Positions 34,180 through 47,429 of a DNA stretch of 64,000 bases are shown here, one piece after another (positions within the stretch are counted from its first letter, which is position 1; each line of letters begins with the position of its first letter). A program made the translations under genes and the position numbers. Below the pieces are notes generated by a model. It was not told the origin of the DNA. It searched no databases and was given only the letters and a program-made list of their open reading frames with translations. The stretch comes from Larimichthys crocea (lineage: Eukaryota > Chordata > Actinopteri > Sciaenidae), in assembly GCF_000972845.2 (NCBI RefSeq), contig NW_020859554.1, positions 28,375-92,374 on the forward strand, read 5' to 3'.

Positions 34180-37100
34180 AGGAGGCTTTTGATGATAGTA
34201 TTCAGGCTTGCTGGGTGGACATGTTTGGTCTGGTGTGTGGATACGTCACGGACTCATTTGCCTTTTAATGGTGAAGTTGGTGTTTTTACTGTGCACCTTC
34301 AAAAGTTCACGTGACAAGCTGCAAATCCCCACCCATTAAACTCCAGGTGGGACAGTTGTTTTGGCATCTGTGGCACACTGCGATTTATGGATTATTTCAA
34401 TTAATCAATAATTGATGTGATTTGGTTTATGAATTGTGAAAACGGTGATGTCACCATCAAATGTTGCCCAAAACAGCCAAATATAAGTGTACTATCTATG
34501 AGGGGGAAAGAAAAAACATCTTGAATCCTTACAACAGACGCTTTCACAATGCTACTAATACTTACTGCATTACGGCTCTGTTCATTAGTGCAGCACGCGC
34601 CACTTCCAGTTGAGCCAAAACACCCTGCACCCATGACACTGTTTGACCTGAATGGAGTGAACCTCCGTTAGTATCCTTGTTTTAACTCCTGCCTTGATAT
34701 TTTCCTGTTTAATTACTTACATGATATATTGAAGATGTTTCTAATAATTTAATGGTACTTGAATAAAAACATGCAAATTGCCACAAACTCATATCCTGTT
34801 GTTGATTCAGTCTTCACAGTCTTCAGCGGTGTGTATGGAGTTCCTCAGTTGTCCTGGCGATTGATTGGTTGAAATGGCTATTCAGAATGAGAACGATTCC
34901 ATGTAAGAAGAGAAGGCCGAATCAAAGTAGTAAAATACCATACTATAATGTCTTCAGTCAGTCAGTCAGTCGAGTGACTAATGTTCATTTTTGTCTTTTC
35001 GTACCATAATTATTAAAGTTGAGTTTAATGCATTAAAAAAACCGTTCTGCCTCCACTGTGTCTAAATCATCAGATTATGGTGACGCTATAAATAAATGAT
35101 ATTTTTATTTTGTTTACCCGTAGAACATCCTATCTATGTACCATTTCACAACAGACATTTTAGATTTTGTCATGGCAGGAAACGCACAGGTTTTACTAAT
35201 ACATTAACGACGGCTCTGTTCCATTTAAGTGTCCAGTAAAAGCCACGCCAGTGGGCCGGCGTACCATCATATCAGCCCTGGAACTGGAACACCTAATGCC
35301 AATGAGCCTAATTCATGTATTAATGGCACAGGTATTCTGCTTATCAACTGCTGGAAAAAAGGTCTATTTACATTAAGTGAATCAACACATCTCTGTCTCA
35401 ACAAAAAACTGTACATGCACTTGGTATTAACTGCAGGAATCTTTTATTGGCTTGTGTGTTATAGGCTTTACTTGCTTTTAACATTATGTCATGTCTGCAA
35501 AAAGAGAATGATTGAACTTCTTGTCCTATCATCGCGAAAAATACCTGGCTGAAAATTGGGTAGTAGAGTAGTAAGTACTCCATTTAAAGCTGGGAAAGTG
35601 AGTCTAGTTACCTGTATCTATAGTAGGACAATACAAAAGAGGTCTGTGACTCTGGCTTGTTTACTGTGATCTCTGTTTCTGCTGTGTTCAGATAGCCCAC
35701 CGATAAACACACAGTTGTTTTCTGATATGTTGCTGGGAAAGAGAGCATTTGCATTGCGCACGCACCGTACTCTGCCTGTACTCTTGATGATCTCTCCTTG
35801 TCTGCAGTCTCAGCCTGTCCCCAGAGAGCCACATGAGTGGACAAGCTTGTAATTGAAATGCTGGATTACTGATGGCATCTTATTTCCTTCTGAAACTAGT
35901 GTCTTTGAGGCCCTCCTAATAAAGCATGCCACGGGCGGGGCATCTAATCTCTCAATGGAAATGCAATCACGTTACGAGCAAAGATTATAAAGAGAGAGGA
36001 AGTTGTTTAAATTAAACACATGTGCACCGTGGGACGTGATAAATCAGGTCTGAAAGCCAACAAAGCATGGCTTAATCCACATTAATGTGAGCCTACGCAA
36101 AGTGTGCTCATTTTTCAGCTATACCAAAAATTATTTATGCGTGCAAACAAGAAAATATGAAGAATGCGTTAGTTTGAACTGGCCTACTCGCTGTGTCTGC
36201 AATCAGCCCCCTTCATTCTAAGTGACATTAATCAAACTAAAGAGCGTGAGTCAGAATAAAGCAAAATAGCAGTGTGCCGAGCAGCCTTAGCCATATATTA
36301 GAGGAAAGGAAAGCTTGAGGCTGTGCACTAGGATCACGCAAAGGCCCGGTCACGAAACCCACAGAAAGAGTGTTTTTGTGCCAGTCCCGGAGCTGGGGCT
36401 CTAGAGCGAAGAGCGGCAAGAACATGACAGGGCCAACAATGTTATCTCATTTATTGGAGCCAGTTACAGAGAAAATAGCTGAGTAATCCTAGCGTCACCA
36501 GAGCAATAGGGGTTTCAGTCCTCTCTTATAAAAGCTGGTGAAAATATTCCCCTGTCAGTCATGTGAGGTGCTGTTCCCCACGGCCGATGCTTTGTGGAGC
36601 AGAGGAGGTGATACTTGTGTCGCTGAATGTGAAATGTCTGCCGGGTGGATGAAAGGAGAAAAAAGTAAAGATAGATGAAGCTTATGAAAAAAACGGGCGC
36701 TTGCATGCCTAGATAAGCGATGGGACTTCATACAAAGAACGCCTGCTGAGATTAGAAAGTTGCTACATTTGAATGTACTTTTACTTATTGTACATTTCTG
36801 AAAAGTTCGCAACCCTCAAGAACTACTGTTGCAAGTCATACAGATTCAGGGCTGGATGCAACTCAGTTGTCGCACACTTTAGTTTCAATGTGGCAACAAA
36901 AGGATCTGGATGACTTTTGCCATCCAGGCAGTGTGCCTCCCCAGGGATGTGAATCAGTTTCTAGCAGTGATCCTCCCCTTTGGTCAGACTAAATATTGGA
37001 TGTATTTCCATGAAAATTTGTTACAGACAGGATTCTCCTCTGGATTACTTATAAAACCTGGTGATCCTCTGTTCTTTTCATCTTGAGGCCATCACCAGGT

Positions 37101-37400
37101 CAAAAGTTGAATTATCCAATACTTTGGTTTATGACCAAGTACTGCGTAAGTAAATGACATTCCCATCCAGTTTCAGCTGTACTTTGTGTGTGTTTGACAA
37201 ATTTATGCTACAAACTACACATTGTGTGCGTGGCCGTAGGGCTGTCTCGTACATGGCTTTTTCCTAAACTATCTGTGAAGCACACACCTAGGTAATTACC
37301 AGCGGCCAAGTGATTTAGCCAGCAGTGATATGATTTAGTTTTGTTAGCAGCTTATTGTCTCACATATCCTAATCATTATTCTTGTATATCATTTATTAAC
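34180..37400. other. intergenic, single-copy-looking DNA
   Basis: A short (AGTC)n run at 34953-34972. No coding block or transposon end recognised. 35920-36120 is non-repetitive with no frame and could be a conserved noncoding element, but nothing in the sequence alone proves it. Confidence 0.45.
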
Positions 37401-38476
37401 ATGCGGACCACATGCTTGCACACTTCTGAAGTTGTTATGATATTATTATACTACATAGCGTTAATGCCTATAGCGCCTATAACGGGATGTTTATACCAGG
37501 GACTGTACCATTGTTTAGGGCGAAACTGACGAAGAGGCTGTGCGTATTTACGGATGTAGGACCTGACAGTTATTCATTTTCTATGTTCTGCAGCCGATCT
37601 ACACAGATCCGCTGTTACACATAGTCTCAGTTCATCAGGATTGTTTAGAAGAAAGCAAAACTTATAGATGAATCCCAAGCCCCATCAGAGCTGTGGATTT
37701 TTTTATTAAAGTGCTTGAAATCATTTTAGTTATCCCTTTCTCCCTTGCCTTTTTACGTTTCAAACAAAAAAACAACAGACCGTTTTTTCCGTTTTTTTTG
37801 TTGTCTGAATCAAAATCAAAAAACCAAGAAAACCAATTCAAATAATTTTGGTTTCTGTAAATCAGACATGGGAAAACTACGGCCCGCGGGCCGTATACGG
37901 CCCGTTAGGCTTTTCAATGCGGCCCGCCGAACTTATCCACATCCCAAAAATAAAAAAATATATCTTACAAAGATATGTGTCTCATCACTGTGCATGAAAA
38001 CTCGGAGAGCTAGCCCCCAAAGAGTAGCAACAAAACCCACAAAATCACGCAGTATTGCTTATCTTTGCTGTTTGGTGGCAAAAGTTCTATTCCAGCATGA
38101 GAAACGCGCTAATGTCTCCTGTAATGTCTCCTGCTAATGTCTCTGCTTTAGTTTGAATCAATCATGAAGCTCCTGGTTGTTTACATAAGACAAAGAGGCT
38201 TTGACATGAAGTGAGACTCTGGTACGATAACTATTTGGGTTTACTTCATTCTGGTCGTCATTGTGGGTCAAAGGTGAACGTGGGCGGTACTAATCGATTC
38301 TCTGACTCTGATTGGTCGACAGGTGATAGGTGACAGGTGTAATCCTCACACTCTGTGTTGTTTTAGCCTTAGCAGCCGCTAGCTGCTACCTGCTGCTTCA
38401 TATTTTTTATACCGCTTGTTTCAACAATCGCGTCGTATTAAAACTCGAAGTCTTCTTTCTTTGCCCCACTGTGAAC

Positions 38477-38486
38477 NNNNNNNNNN
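38477..38486. other. assembly gap, 10 N
   Basis: Ten N bases inside the spacer of the palindrome. The true distance between arms is unknown. Confidence 0.99.
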
Positions 38487-38515
38487 TTTCTGAATAAAGA
38501 GCACTAACATGTACA

Positions 38516-38519
<4 letters not shown>

Positions 38520-38560
<41 letters not shown>

Positions 38561-38655
38561 GCATGTGTGTGTGTGTGTGTGTGTGCGTATATATGTATAC
38601 GCACACACACACACGCGTCTATGTATATATGTCTATGTATATATGTCTATGTTTG
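38520..38655. repeat. (AC)n/(GT)n and (TATG)n microsatellites
   Basis: AC and GT tracts in inverted order with TATATG and TCTATG runs. Confidence 0.95.
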
Positions 38656-39017
38656 ACCCACCAATGACGATCCAGAATGAAGTAAACCCAAAGATAGTAT
38701 ATCGTACCAAGAGGTCTCACTTCACTGTCAAAGCCTCTTTGTCTTTATGTAAACAACCAGGAGCTTCATGATTGATTCAAACTAAAGCAGAGACAGAGCA
38801 GGAGACATTAGCAGGAGACATTAGCAGGAGACATTAGCGCGTTTCTCATGCTGGAATAGAACTTTTGCCACCAAACAGCAAAGATAAGACATACTGCGTG
38901 ATTTTGTGGGTTTTGTTGCTACTCTTTGGGGGCTAGCTCTCCGAGTTTTCATGCACAGTGATGAGACACATATCTTTGTAAGATATATTTTTATTTTTGG
39001 GATGTGGATAAGTTCGG

Positions 39018-39862
39018 CGGGCCGCATTGAAAAGCCTAACGGGCCGTATACGGCCCGCGGGCCGTAGTTTTCCCATGTCTGATTTACAGAAACCAAAATT
39101 ATTTGAATTGGTTTTCTTGGTTTTTTGATTTTGATTCAGACAACAAAAAAAACGGAAAAAACGGTCTGTTTGTTTTTTGTTTGAAACGTAAAAAAGGCAA
39201 GGGAGAAAGGGATAACTAAAATGATTTCAGCTACTTATTAATAAAAATATCCTGACAGCTCTGATGGGGCTTGGGATTCATCTATAAGTTTTGCTTTCTT
39301 CTAAACAATCCTGTATGAACCTGAGACTATGTGTAACAGCTGATCTGTGTAGATCGGCTGCAGAACATAGAAAATGAATAACTGTCAGGTCCTAATCATC
39401 CGTAAATACGCACAGCCTCTTCGTCAGTTTCGCGCCTAAACAATGGTACAGTCCCTGGTATAAACATCCCGTTATAGGCGCTATAGGCATTAACGCGTAT
39501 GTCACTAATGTACTAAAGCCAACTCTTCAGACGCCTTAACGTGTGCACATGTGACTGAAATAGCCTAACCTGTCACATCGGTCTCTCTTGGTAATACATG
39601 GACTGCTTGAATTGTGAAGTGAAGCAGCTGTTAAACTTAAAATTCATCATCATAAAGTAAATAATTATTTGTACATTGAGATGAGCGTGCGCACGGGTGT
39701 CCGCTGAGTTTGCACGTGGTATGACCCCTAAAATACACAGCATGCGGAACGGCTCTGTGCTGAATTTATGCGCCGTGCTCCGGCATCCGTGAAAAATAGA
39801 AGCTCTGCGTATGTGTTGTGGAGGGCTGCCGGTCGCCGCAGTTGTTCTGGAGCCGTTCCGCA

Positions 39863-39912
<50 letters not shown>

Positions 39913-42395
39913 ATGTTAATAGAAGTGGCTGATTTTAATACAAAGTAGTAACCACTGCATGTGATGCATGAATAGGTCTGTGATCTAGATTATTTGTCAA
40001 ACAAAACAAGTAGTTGAAGACGTCTATGGAGCCCATGCCTAAATACATTAATAAATCATACTGTTAGTTCAATGGAAATGTAAATAGGAGCTTGTCCTTT
40101 AAGCTCCAGTCAGATGGCTAAAAATTTAATAAAATTAATTAAAACTAAATGTTTTTATCAAGTCTTATTTTTAACTAATTATTTAACACTATTTATTTGC
40201 ACATTTCTAAACATGAACTATTTTCTCATTTTCTTCTTCACATTTCCTCTGTGTAGCTAACTTCCCTGAAAACTGAAAGTACTGATAACTAAACATATTG
40301 ACCACATTGACCAGTCATTTCAGCTAACAAGCTCACTGAAGATAACAAGTGCACTACTGCTCTTACAGCAGTGTAAGTAGTTGTCAACTCCAGTAAAAAC
40401 GTTGTTGGAGGAGAGTTCATCTTTACATTTCCAAGAAGTGTAACACATTACTCTGAAAAGAAAGTAATATTGTAAAGTAACTTATGTATAATAATATTAG
40501 TTTGTGTTTATTATGTTGTTCAACCCCCATATAGAGTATGTGGTTAAGATAAGATAAGATAAGATAAGATAAGATAAACTTTATTGATTCCACACCAGGA
40601 TGTGCTGTTATCCACATGACTTAATTCAACCACTGGAATTAATGAGGTGATAAATAATTCAGTAGCGACCCTTCAGGTGATAGCCAGCTGTGTGTCACAC
40701 CAAAAGAAAAAAACATGTCATGAACTGCTTTAAGACCTCAGTCAGAACATTTATGGGCATCTTATTGGCATCTTTTTATCATTTACTATATCCATTTAGC
40801 TTTGGAAAAAGTAAATTTTGCAGCCAAAGAAGCCGAAAAAGCAGGCTGAAATGTAAGTAATGCTGCTCTCATGTAACAAACTATCTTTTTTTTTTTTCTG
40901 CATGATTTAACAGATTGTATGATTTAAAAGAACATTTACATGCTCCAACCAACTATGACAACCAAAACCAAGTGCCTGTTTTGGTTGTCATAGTTGATTG
41001 TGATTGTGATTTAGAAAGTCCCTGGTTGGCTTGTTCCCTGTTACAAGAAAAATCTATATGTTTATTGTATACAGTGATGTTCTTAAATATTTTTGTAGTA
41101 TCTTTTTGTTTAAATGGCAAATAAAATAATTTTTCTAAAACACGTGTGATTTCTTGTTATCTAGTGCCAAAATACTTGCAGTACACTGTGTGCATTTTTC
41201 AGTACTTGACATTCACTGAGGAATATCACACATAGTATTCAAATGTATAAAATAGTTTCAAAACAAAGGAAATAGAATTTTAAAAGATGTTAGCCCACAT
41301 CAAGAAAGGATGTGAGAAGAAAGGCGAAGAAGATTCAAAGCAAAGTGTCTGTCCTGTCCTGTCACTGTCATATCAGTAAAGAAGGCCTTGGAATATATTT
41401 CTCTGGAATTAGAATAAAGCGAGGATGATACCACCATCAAGAAGGTTCAGCAGAGGATGTACTTCCTCTGCTTGCTCAATCTGCTCTTCAGGCTGTCTGT
41501 GATGAAAAGCTAAAAACCAGACTCACATGTCAGTAACATCCCCTGTAAAATATCTGTACACTCATACCACTGTATATTTATATTTATTATCTCATCCTTG
41601 CACTATGCACCATTGCACAAAAAATAAAGAATCCTTATCTATACACACATATATTTATGTATATATACATATATATTTACCTATTCACCTTTTTATATGT
41701 ACATAGCTTTGTCTTTGTTCTTGTTTGTCTATGTTTTTTCTATCTGTTTAAGAGAGCAAAGTAAAACCAGAGTCAAATTCCTTGTGTGTGTTCACATACT
41801 GGTGAATAAAAGGGATTCTGATCAAATTTAACATCACCATTATTCAGTCTGTTCCTTGCTCATCCATCTGCCTTGGTTTGGCCACCACACAAGACAGGAA
41901 CAGAATATGATGGACAGGCAAGACTGCATAGAAAGCCATTGGTGCAACCTGCCCCCCATTTAGGATTTACACATCCGAAGTCAGGAAACGGGCAGGAAAC
42001 ATGACTGCAGATCCATCACACCCTGCACACAACCTGTTCCAACTAACCTTTGGGAGGCGCTACAGATAACTGTTCATCAGAGTGATGGCCTGTGGGAAGA
42101 AACTGTTCTCGTGTCAATCACCAGACACACAGTGAGGATCAATCTGTGTCTCAAACTGTAAATGATTTATTCTCATTGTTCATTCAGAAATTCAGTTTGT
42201 AATTCTAATAATATCACTTGTACTTCATGAATGCTGTTCATATTGCTTATACTGTCATACTAAGATAAGCAGTACTGCTTTGCAGCATGTGTCACTCCAA
42301 AACCATATCGTTCACAATTAATGGAACTTTCACAAATCTGAAGATTACCCATCATGCCATGTGCACTAATGCACATAGACATATATACATAGACG
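39018..42395 (+). repeat. tandem duplication, unit 1
   Basis: Begins within the right arm of the small palindrome and is repeated from 42398. Contents: the flank of the hAT terminus, (GT)n at 39868-39909, (GATAA)n with TTTATTGATTCC at 40551-40592, and LINE 3' scraps. At 41437, KKVQQRMYFL resembles the end of a CR1/Rex1 RT, and GGCCTGTGGGAAGAAACTGT is at 42087. No intact gene. Confidence 0.9.
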
Positions 42396-42397
42396 CC

Positions 42398-45300
42398 GTG
42401 GCCGCATTAAAAGCCTAAGGCGTATACGGCCCGCGGGCCGTAGTTTTTCCATGTCTGATTTACAGAAACCAAAATTATTTGAATTGGTTTTCTTGGTTTT
42501 TGATTTTGATTCAGACAACAAAAAAAAAAACGGAAAAAACGGTCTGTTTGTTTTTTGTTTGAAACGCGTAAAAAAGGCAAGGGAGAAAGGGATAACTAAA
42601 ATGATTTCAGCTACTTATTAATAAAAAATATCCTGACAGCTCTGATGGGGCTGGGATCATCTTAAGTTTTGCTTTCTTCTAAACAATCCTGTATGAACCT
42701 GAACTATGGTAACAGCTGATCTGTGTAGATCGGGTGCAGAACATAGAAAATGAATAACTGTCATGGTCATCCGTAAATACGCACAGCCTCTTCGTCAGTT
42801 TCGCCCTCAAACATGGTACAAGTCTGGTATAACATCCCGTTATAGGCGCTATAGGCATTAACGCGTAGTCACTAAGTACTAAAGCCAACTCTTCAGACGC
42901 CTTAACGTGTGCACATGTGATGAAATAGCCTAACCTGTCACATCGGTCTCTCTTGGTAATACATGGGACTGCTTGAATTGTGAAGTGAAGCAAGCTGTTA
43001 AACTTAAAAAAATCATCATCATAAAGTAAATAATATTGTACATTGAGATGCGCTGCGCAGGGTGTCCGCTGAGTTTGCACGTGGTATGACCCCTAAATAC
43101 ACAGCATGCGGACGGCTCTGTGCTGAATTTATGCGCCGTGCTGGCATCGTGTGAAAAATAGAAGCTCTGCGTATGTGTGTGGAGGCGCTGGGTCGCCGCG
43201 TGTTTTCTTGGACGTTCCGATCAGTTGTGTTGTGTGTGTGTGTGTGGTGTGTGTGTGTGTGTGTGTTGTTGTGTGTAAATATGTTAATAGAAGTGGCTGA
43301 ATTTAATACAAAGTAGTAACCACTCATGTGTGCATGAATAGGTCTGTGATCTAGATTATTTGTCAAACAAAACCAGTGTTGAAGACGTCTATGGAGCCCA
43401 TGCCTAATACATTAATAAATCATACTGTTGTTCAATGGAATGTAAATAGGGCTGTCCTTTAAGCTCCAGTCAGATGGCTAAAAATTTAATAAAATAATTA
43501 AAACTAAATGTTTTTTCAAGTCTTATTTTTAAACTATTATTTACACATTTATTTGCACATTTCTAAACATGAACTATTTTCTCATTTTCTTCTTCAATTT
43601 CCTCTGTGTAGCTAACTTCCCTGAAAACTGAAGTACTGATAACTAAACATATTGACCACATTGACCAGTCCTTTCAGCTAACAAGCTCACTGAAGATAAC
43701 AGTGCACTACTGCTCTTACAGCCAGTGTAAGTAGTTGTCAACTCCATAAAACGTTGTTGGAGGAGAGTTCATCTTTCATTTCCAGAAGTGTAACACATTA
43801 CTCTGAAGAAGTAATATTGTAAGTAACTTATGTTAAATATATTAGTTGTGTTTATTATGTTGTTCAACCCCCATATAGAGTATGTGGGTTAAGATAAGAT
43901 AAGATAAGATATAGATAAGATAAACTTATTGATCCACACCAGGATGTGCTGTTATCCACAGACTTAATTCAACCACTGGAATTAATGAGGTGATAAATTC
44001 AGTAGCGACCCTTCAGGTGATAGCCAGCTGGTGTCACACCAAAAAGAAAAAAACCATGTCATGAACTGCTTTAAGACCTCAGTCAGAACATTTATGGGCA
44101 TCTTATTGGCATCTTTTTATCATTTACTATACCATTTAGCTTTGAAAAAGTAAATTTTGCAGCCAAGAAGCCGAAAAGCCGGCTGAAATGTAAGTATGCT
44201 GCTCTCATGTAACAACTATCTTTTTTTTTCTGCATGATTTAACAGATTTATGATTTAAAAGAACATTTACATGCTCCAACCAACTATGACAACCAAAACC
44301 AAGTGCCTGTTTTGGTTGTCCTAGTTGATTGTGATTGTGATTTAGAAGTCCCTGGTTGGCTTGTTCCCTGTTACAAGAAAAAATCTATATGTTTATTGTA
44401 TACAGTGATGTTCTTAAAATATTTTTGTAGTACTTTTTGGTTAAATTGGCAAATAAAATAATTTTTCTAAAACACGTGTGATTTCTTGTATCTAGTGCCA
44501 AAACTTGCAGTACACTGTGTGCATTTTTCAGTACTTGACTTCACTGGGAATTCACACATAGTATTCAAATGTATAAAATAGTTTCAAAACAAAGGAAATA
44601 GAATTTTAAAAGATGTTTAGCCCACATCAAGAAAGGATGTGAGAAGAAGGCGAAGAAGATTCAAAGCAAGTGTCTGTCCTGTCCTGTCACTGTCATATCA
44701 GTAAAGAAGGCCTGGAATATATTTCTCTGGAATTAGAATAAGCGCGGATGATACCACCATCAAGAGGTTCAGCAGAGGATGTACTTCCTCTGCGTCTCAA
44801 TCTGCTCTTCAGGCTGTCTGGATGAAAAGCTAAAACCAGACTCACATGTCGTAACATCCCCTGTAAAATATCTGTACACTCATACCACTGTATATTTATA
44901 TTTATTATCATCCTTGCACTATGCACCATTGCACAAAAAAATAAAGAATCCTTATCTTACACACATATATTTATGTATATATACATATATATTTACCTAT
45001 TCACCTTTTTATTGTACATAGCTTTGTCTTTGTTCTTGTTTGTCTTGTTTTCTATTGTTTAAGAGAGCAAAGTAAAACCAGAGTCAATTCCTTGTGTGTT
45101 CACATACTGGTGAATAAAGGGATTCTGATCAAATTTAACATCACCATATTCAGTCTGTTCCTTGCTCATCCATCTGCCTTGGTTTGGCCACCACACAAGA
45201 CAGGAACAGAATATATGGACAGGCAAGACTGCATAGAGCATTGTGCAACCTGCCCCCATTTAGGATTTACACATCCGAAGTCAGAGAAACGGGAGGAAAC

Positions 45301-45672
45301 ATGACTGCAGATCCATCACACCCTGACACAACCTGTTCCAACTAACCTTGGGAGGCGCTACAGATAACTGTTCATCAGAGTGATGGCCTGTGGGAAGAAA
45401 CTGTTCTCGTGTCAATCACCAGACACACAGTGAGGATCATCTGTGTCTCAAACTGTAAATGATTTATCTCATGTTTTCAGAATTCAGTTTGTAATTCTAA
45501 TAATATCACTTGTACTTCATGAATGCTGTATATGCTTATACTGTCACTAAGATAAGCAGTACTGCTTTGCAGCATGTGTCACTCCAAAACCATACGTTCA
45601 CAATTAATGGAACTTCACAAATCTGAAGATTACCACATGCCATGTGCACAATGCACATAGACATATATACAG
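42398..45672 (+). repeat. tandem duplication, unit 2 (indel-rich)
   Basis: Collinear with 39018-42395 but about 100 bases shorter, through scattered single-base losses, often in homopolymers (for example near 42655, 42830 and 43190). Microsatellites and LINE scraps recur in order. The junction at 42386-42400 passes straight from ATACATAGACGCC into the unit start. Confidence 0.9.
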
Positions 45673-46023
45673 ACGCCGCATTGAGCGCTGAATCGAGTCG
45701 ACGCGCCGCCAGCTTGGACGGGCAGAGCCGGTAAACATACAAGGAATGGACTGAACTTCATAAAGCGCCTTTCTACAAAGTGCTTAAGAATGGTCCAACA
45801 CCAGCATCACACACACTAATATATCTGGGAAACAAACAGGCACCAAAAACAACGTAGGTAACTGAAGTGAGGATTAAAAGTAGATGTGACATGAGTGGTT
45901 TCGTAAGAAAGAGCACTAACGTGACTACATACATACACACACACACCACACACATATACATTTATTATATATATATATATATATTACACACACACACACC
46001 CACACATATATATATATATATAT

Positions 46024-46450
46024 TTAGGGCTGTCAATCGATTAAAAAAAATTAACTAATTAATCGCAAAAATCGCGATTATTATCAATAAATGTATCAAT
46101 AAATAATGCATTTTTCTGAGACTGAAGCTTATAATGAATATTTATTTATGTAAAATGATCAATTAATGTAGATAAACTCAGATAAAGTATATGAAATTAA
46201 TCATGTTATTGGCTTAAGGTGCACATATGCACAGTGCAACAGAAAAAAAGCCAGAATGAGGAATATACTGAGGAGTGCCACACTCCTGTAGTGTTGACTG
46301 GGTGTTTTGCTTGAGGTGATAGTTTAAAGTTGTGTTACTTCTGTGGAATTTAATTCGTGTTGCAAACTGGCAAATTGCCTTGTTTTTGTCCAACGAGGTC
46401 GGCAACTTTTTAAAATGAAATGTTCCCCTAAAAGCCCGTCCTTATCCATT
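46024..46450. mobile_element. hAT-like fragment (left arm)
   Basis: Starts AGGGCTGTCAATCGATTAAA with the mirrored motif ATCGCAAAAATCGCGATTA close by, a frequent hAT terminus in fish. The inverted counterpart is at about 63190-63650. No second terminus found within the arm. Confidence 0.5.
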
Positions 46451-46464
46451 CTTTACACCACAGA

Positions 46465-46672
46465 CTTCCTTAGTTAGGGATAGATCATAGACATATATGC
46501 ACAGACTCTCCTTAGTTTTGGATAGATCATACCATATATGCACAGACTCTCCTTTAGTTAGGATAGATCATAGACATATATACATAGACTCTCCTTTAGT
46601 TAGGATTAGATCATAGACATATGCACAGACTCTCCTTTAGTTAGGATAGATCATAGACATATATACACAGCC
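46465..46672 (+). repeat. ~50-bp minisatellite (GATAGATCATAGACATATA)
   Basis: About four to five copies of TTAGTTAGGATAGATCATAG followed by ACATATATGCACAGACTCTC. The mirror array lies at about 62970-63175. Confidence 0.9.
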
Positions 46673-46686
46673 GCCTCACTGAGCAG

Positions 46687-47362
46687 TAGAGTTTGCACGA
46701 TACCCACGGTTACACGGTATCCCGCGGTGCCACAATCATAACACGTCGCTACTATACTAGAAATTTTAAACGACGGTACTACTGTGGATTACTATACTAC
46801 CGGTGCCAGTCTCCGCACACATAGCGGCCGCCTCTCTCCCGGCTTCTCACTGCACTGCTACTCCTTTGTAAACAAACCAACATGGACACACAACCGAACT
46901 ACACAGCTGCTGAATGATTGGCTGTTTGCCGTTACTGGTGACTCCAGGGATATGATAGGCTGTGTTTCCGCACGCTGGGTCCGCCCGTCTGTTAGCTGAT
47001 TGGCTGTTCGTGTGTTTCTGCGGCAGAGAACGAACTCCGCGAAGACAGCTCCGCTTCGATAGAAACGCTTCCAAACACACAACAAGCTAAAGTTCTGTCT
47101 CGCCCAGACACGAGACAACACACTCACCATGGCAGAAGCACCGGGCCCGAGCAGTGAGTCTGCCGTGGCGTCTTCGTCAGTGGCACACTAATTTTGCTTA
47201 AAAAAACAACGTCATTGTTTTCAATACTACTTGTACAAATACATTGAGTTTATAAAATAATAATAATAAAAAAGGCCGCAGTATCGCGATAATACCCGGA
47301 ACCGCCGATTACTTGTCTGGTATAGTATCGTGGTTACTCATTTTGGTATCGTGACAACTCTA
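46687..47362 (+). mobile_element. non-autonomous hAT element with 8-bp duplication
   Basis: Termini TAGAGTTTGCACGATACC and GGTATCGTGACAACTCTA (inverted). CTGAGCAG is directly repeated at 46679-46686 and 47363-47370. At 47130-47192 a short frame MAEAPGPSSESAVASSVAH resembles the extreme N-terminus of a ZBED-type hAT transposase. The inverted copy is at 62241-62940. Confidence 0.85.
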
Positions 47363-47429
47363 CTGAGCAGGTTGGTCCGTTGCTGCGATACGTTAACTGT
47401 CCGCCTATTGGATGTGGCAGTCTGCCTGT

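Larger units (their letters stand above)
37863..39081. mobile_element. hAT-like element at the heart of the palindrome
   Basis: CAGACATGGGAAAACTACGG at the left and its inverse at the right, with GGCCCGCGGGCCGTATACGG just inside, typical of hAT/Charlie-type termini. The flanks are inverted (GTAAAT / ATTTAC) instead of a direct 8-bp duplication, so this is not a simple insertion. Confidence 0.6.
37405..39540. repeat. 2.1-kb palindrome around a 10-N gap
   Basis: The left arm (~37405-38275) and right arm (38651-~39540) are inverted copies: CTCCTGGTTGTTTACATAA (38170) versus TTTATGTAAACAACCAGGAG (38743), and CCTATAGCGCCTATAACGGG versus its inverse near 39469. The ~375-base spacer holds the N gap and AC/GT microsatellites. 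Inverted symmetry continues beyond the hAT-like ends on both sides. Confidence 0.9.

Noticed and set aside
37745..39096. Two similar ~90-130-codon frames facing each other as a duplicated gene
   Set aside because: They are the same sequence mirrored by the palindrome; no protein family features.
46784..47130. Frames in both strands of the 46687-47362 element as host genes
   Set aside because: They sit within hAT termini with an 8-bp duplication; only a 20-codon ZBED-like start is suggestive.
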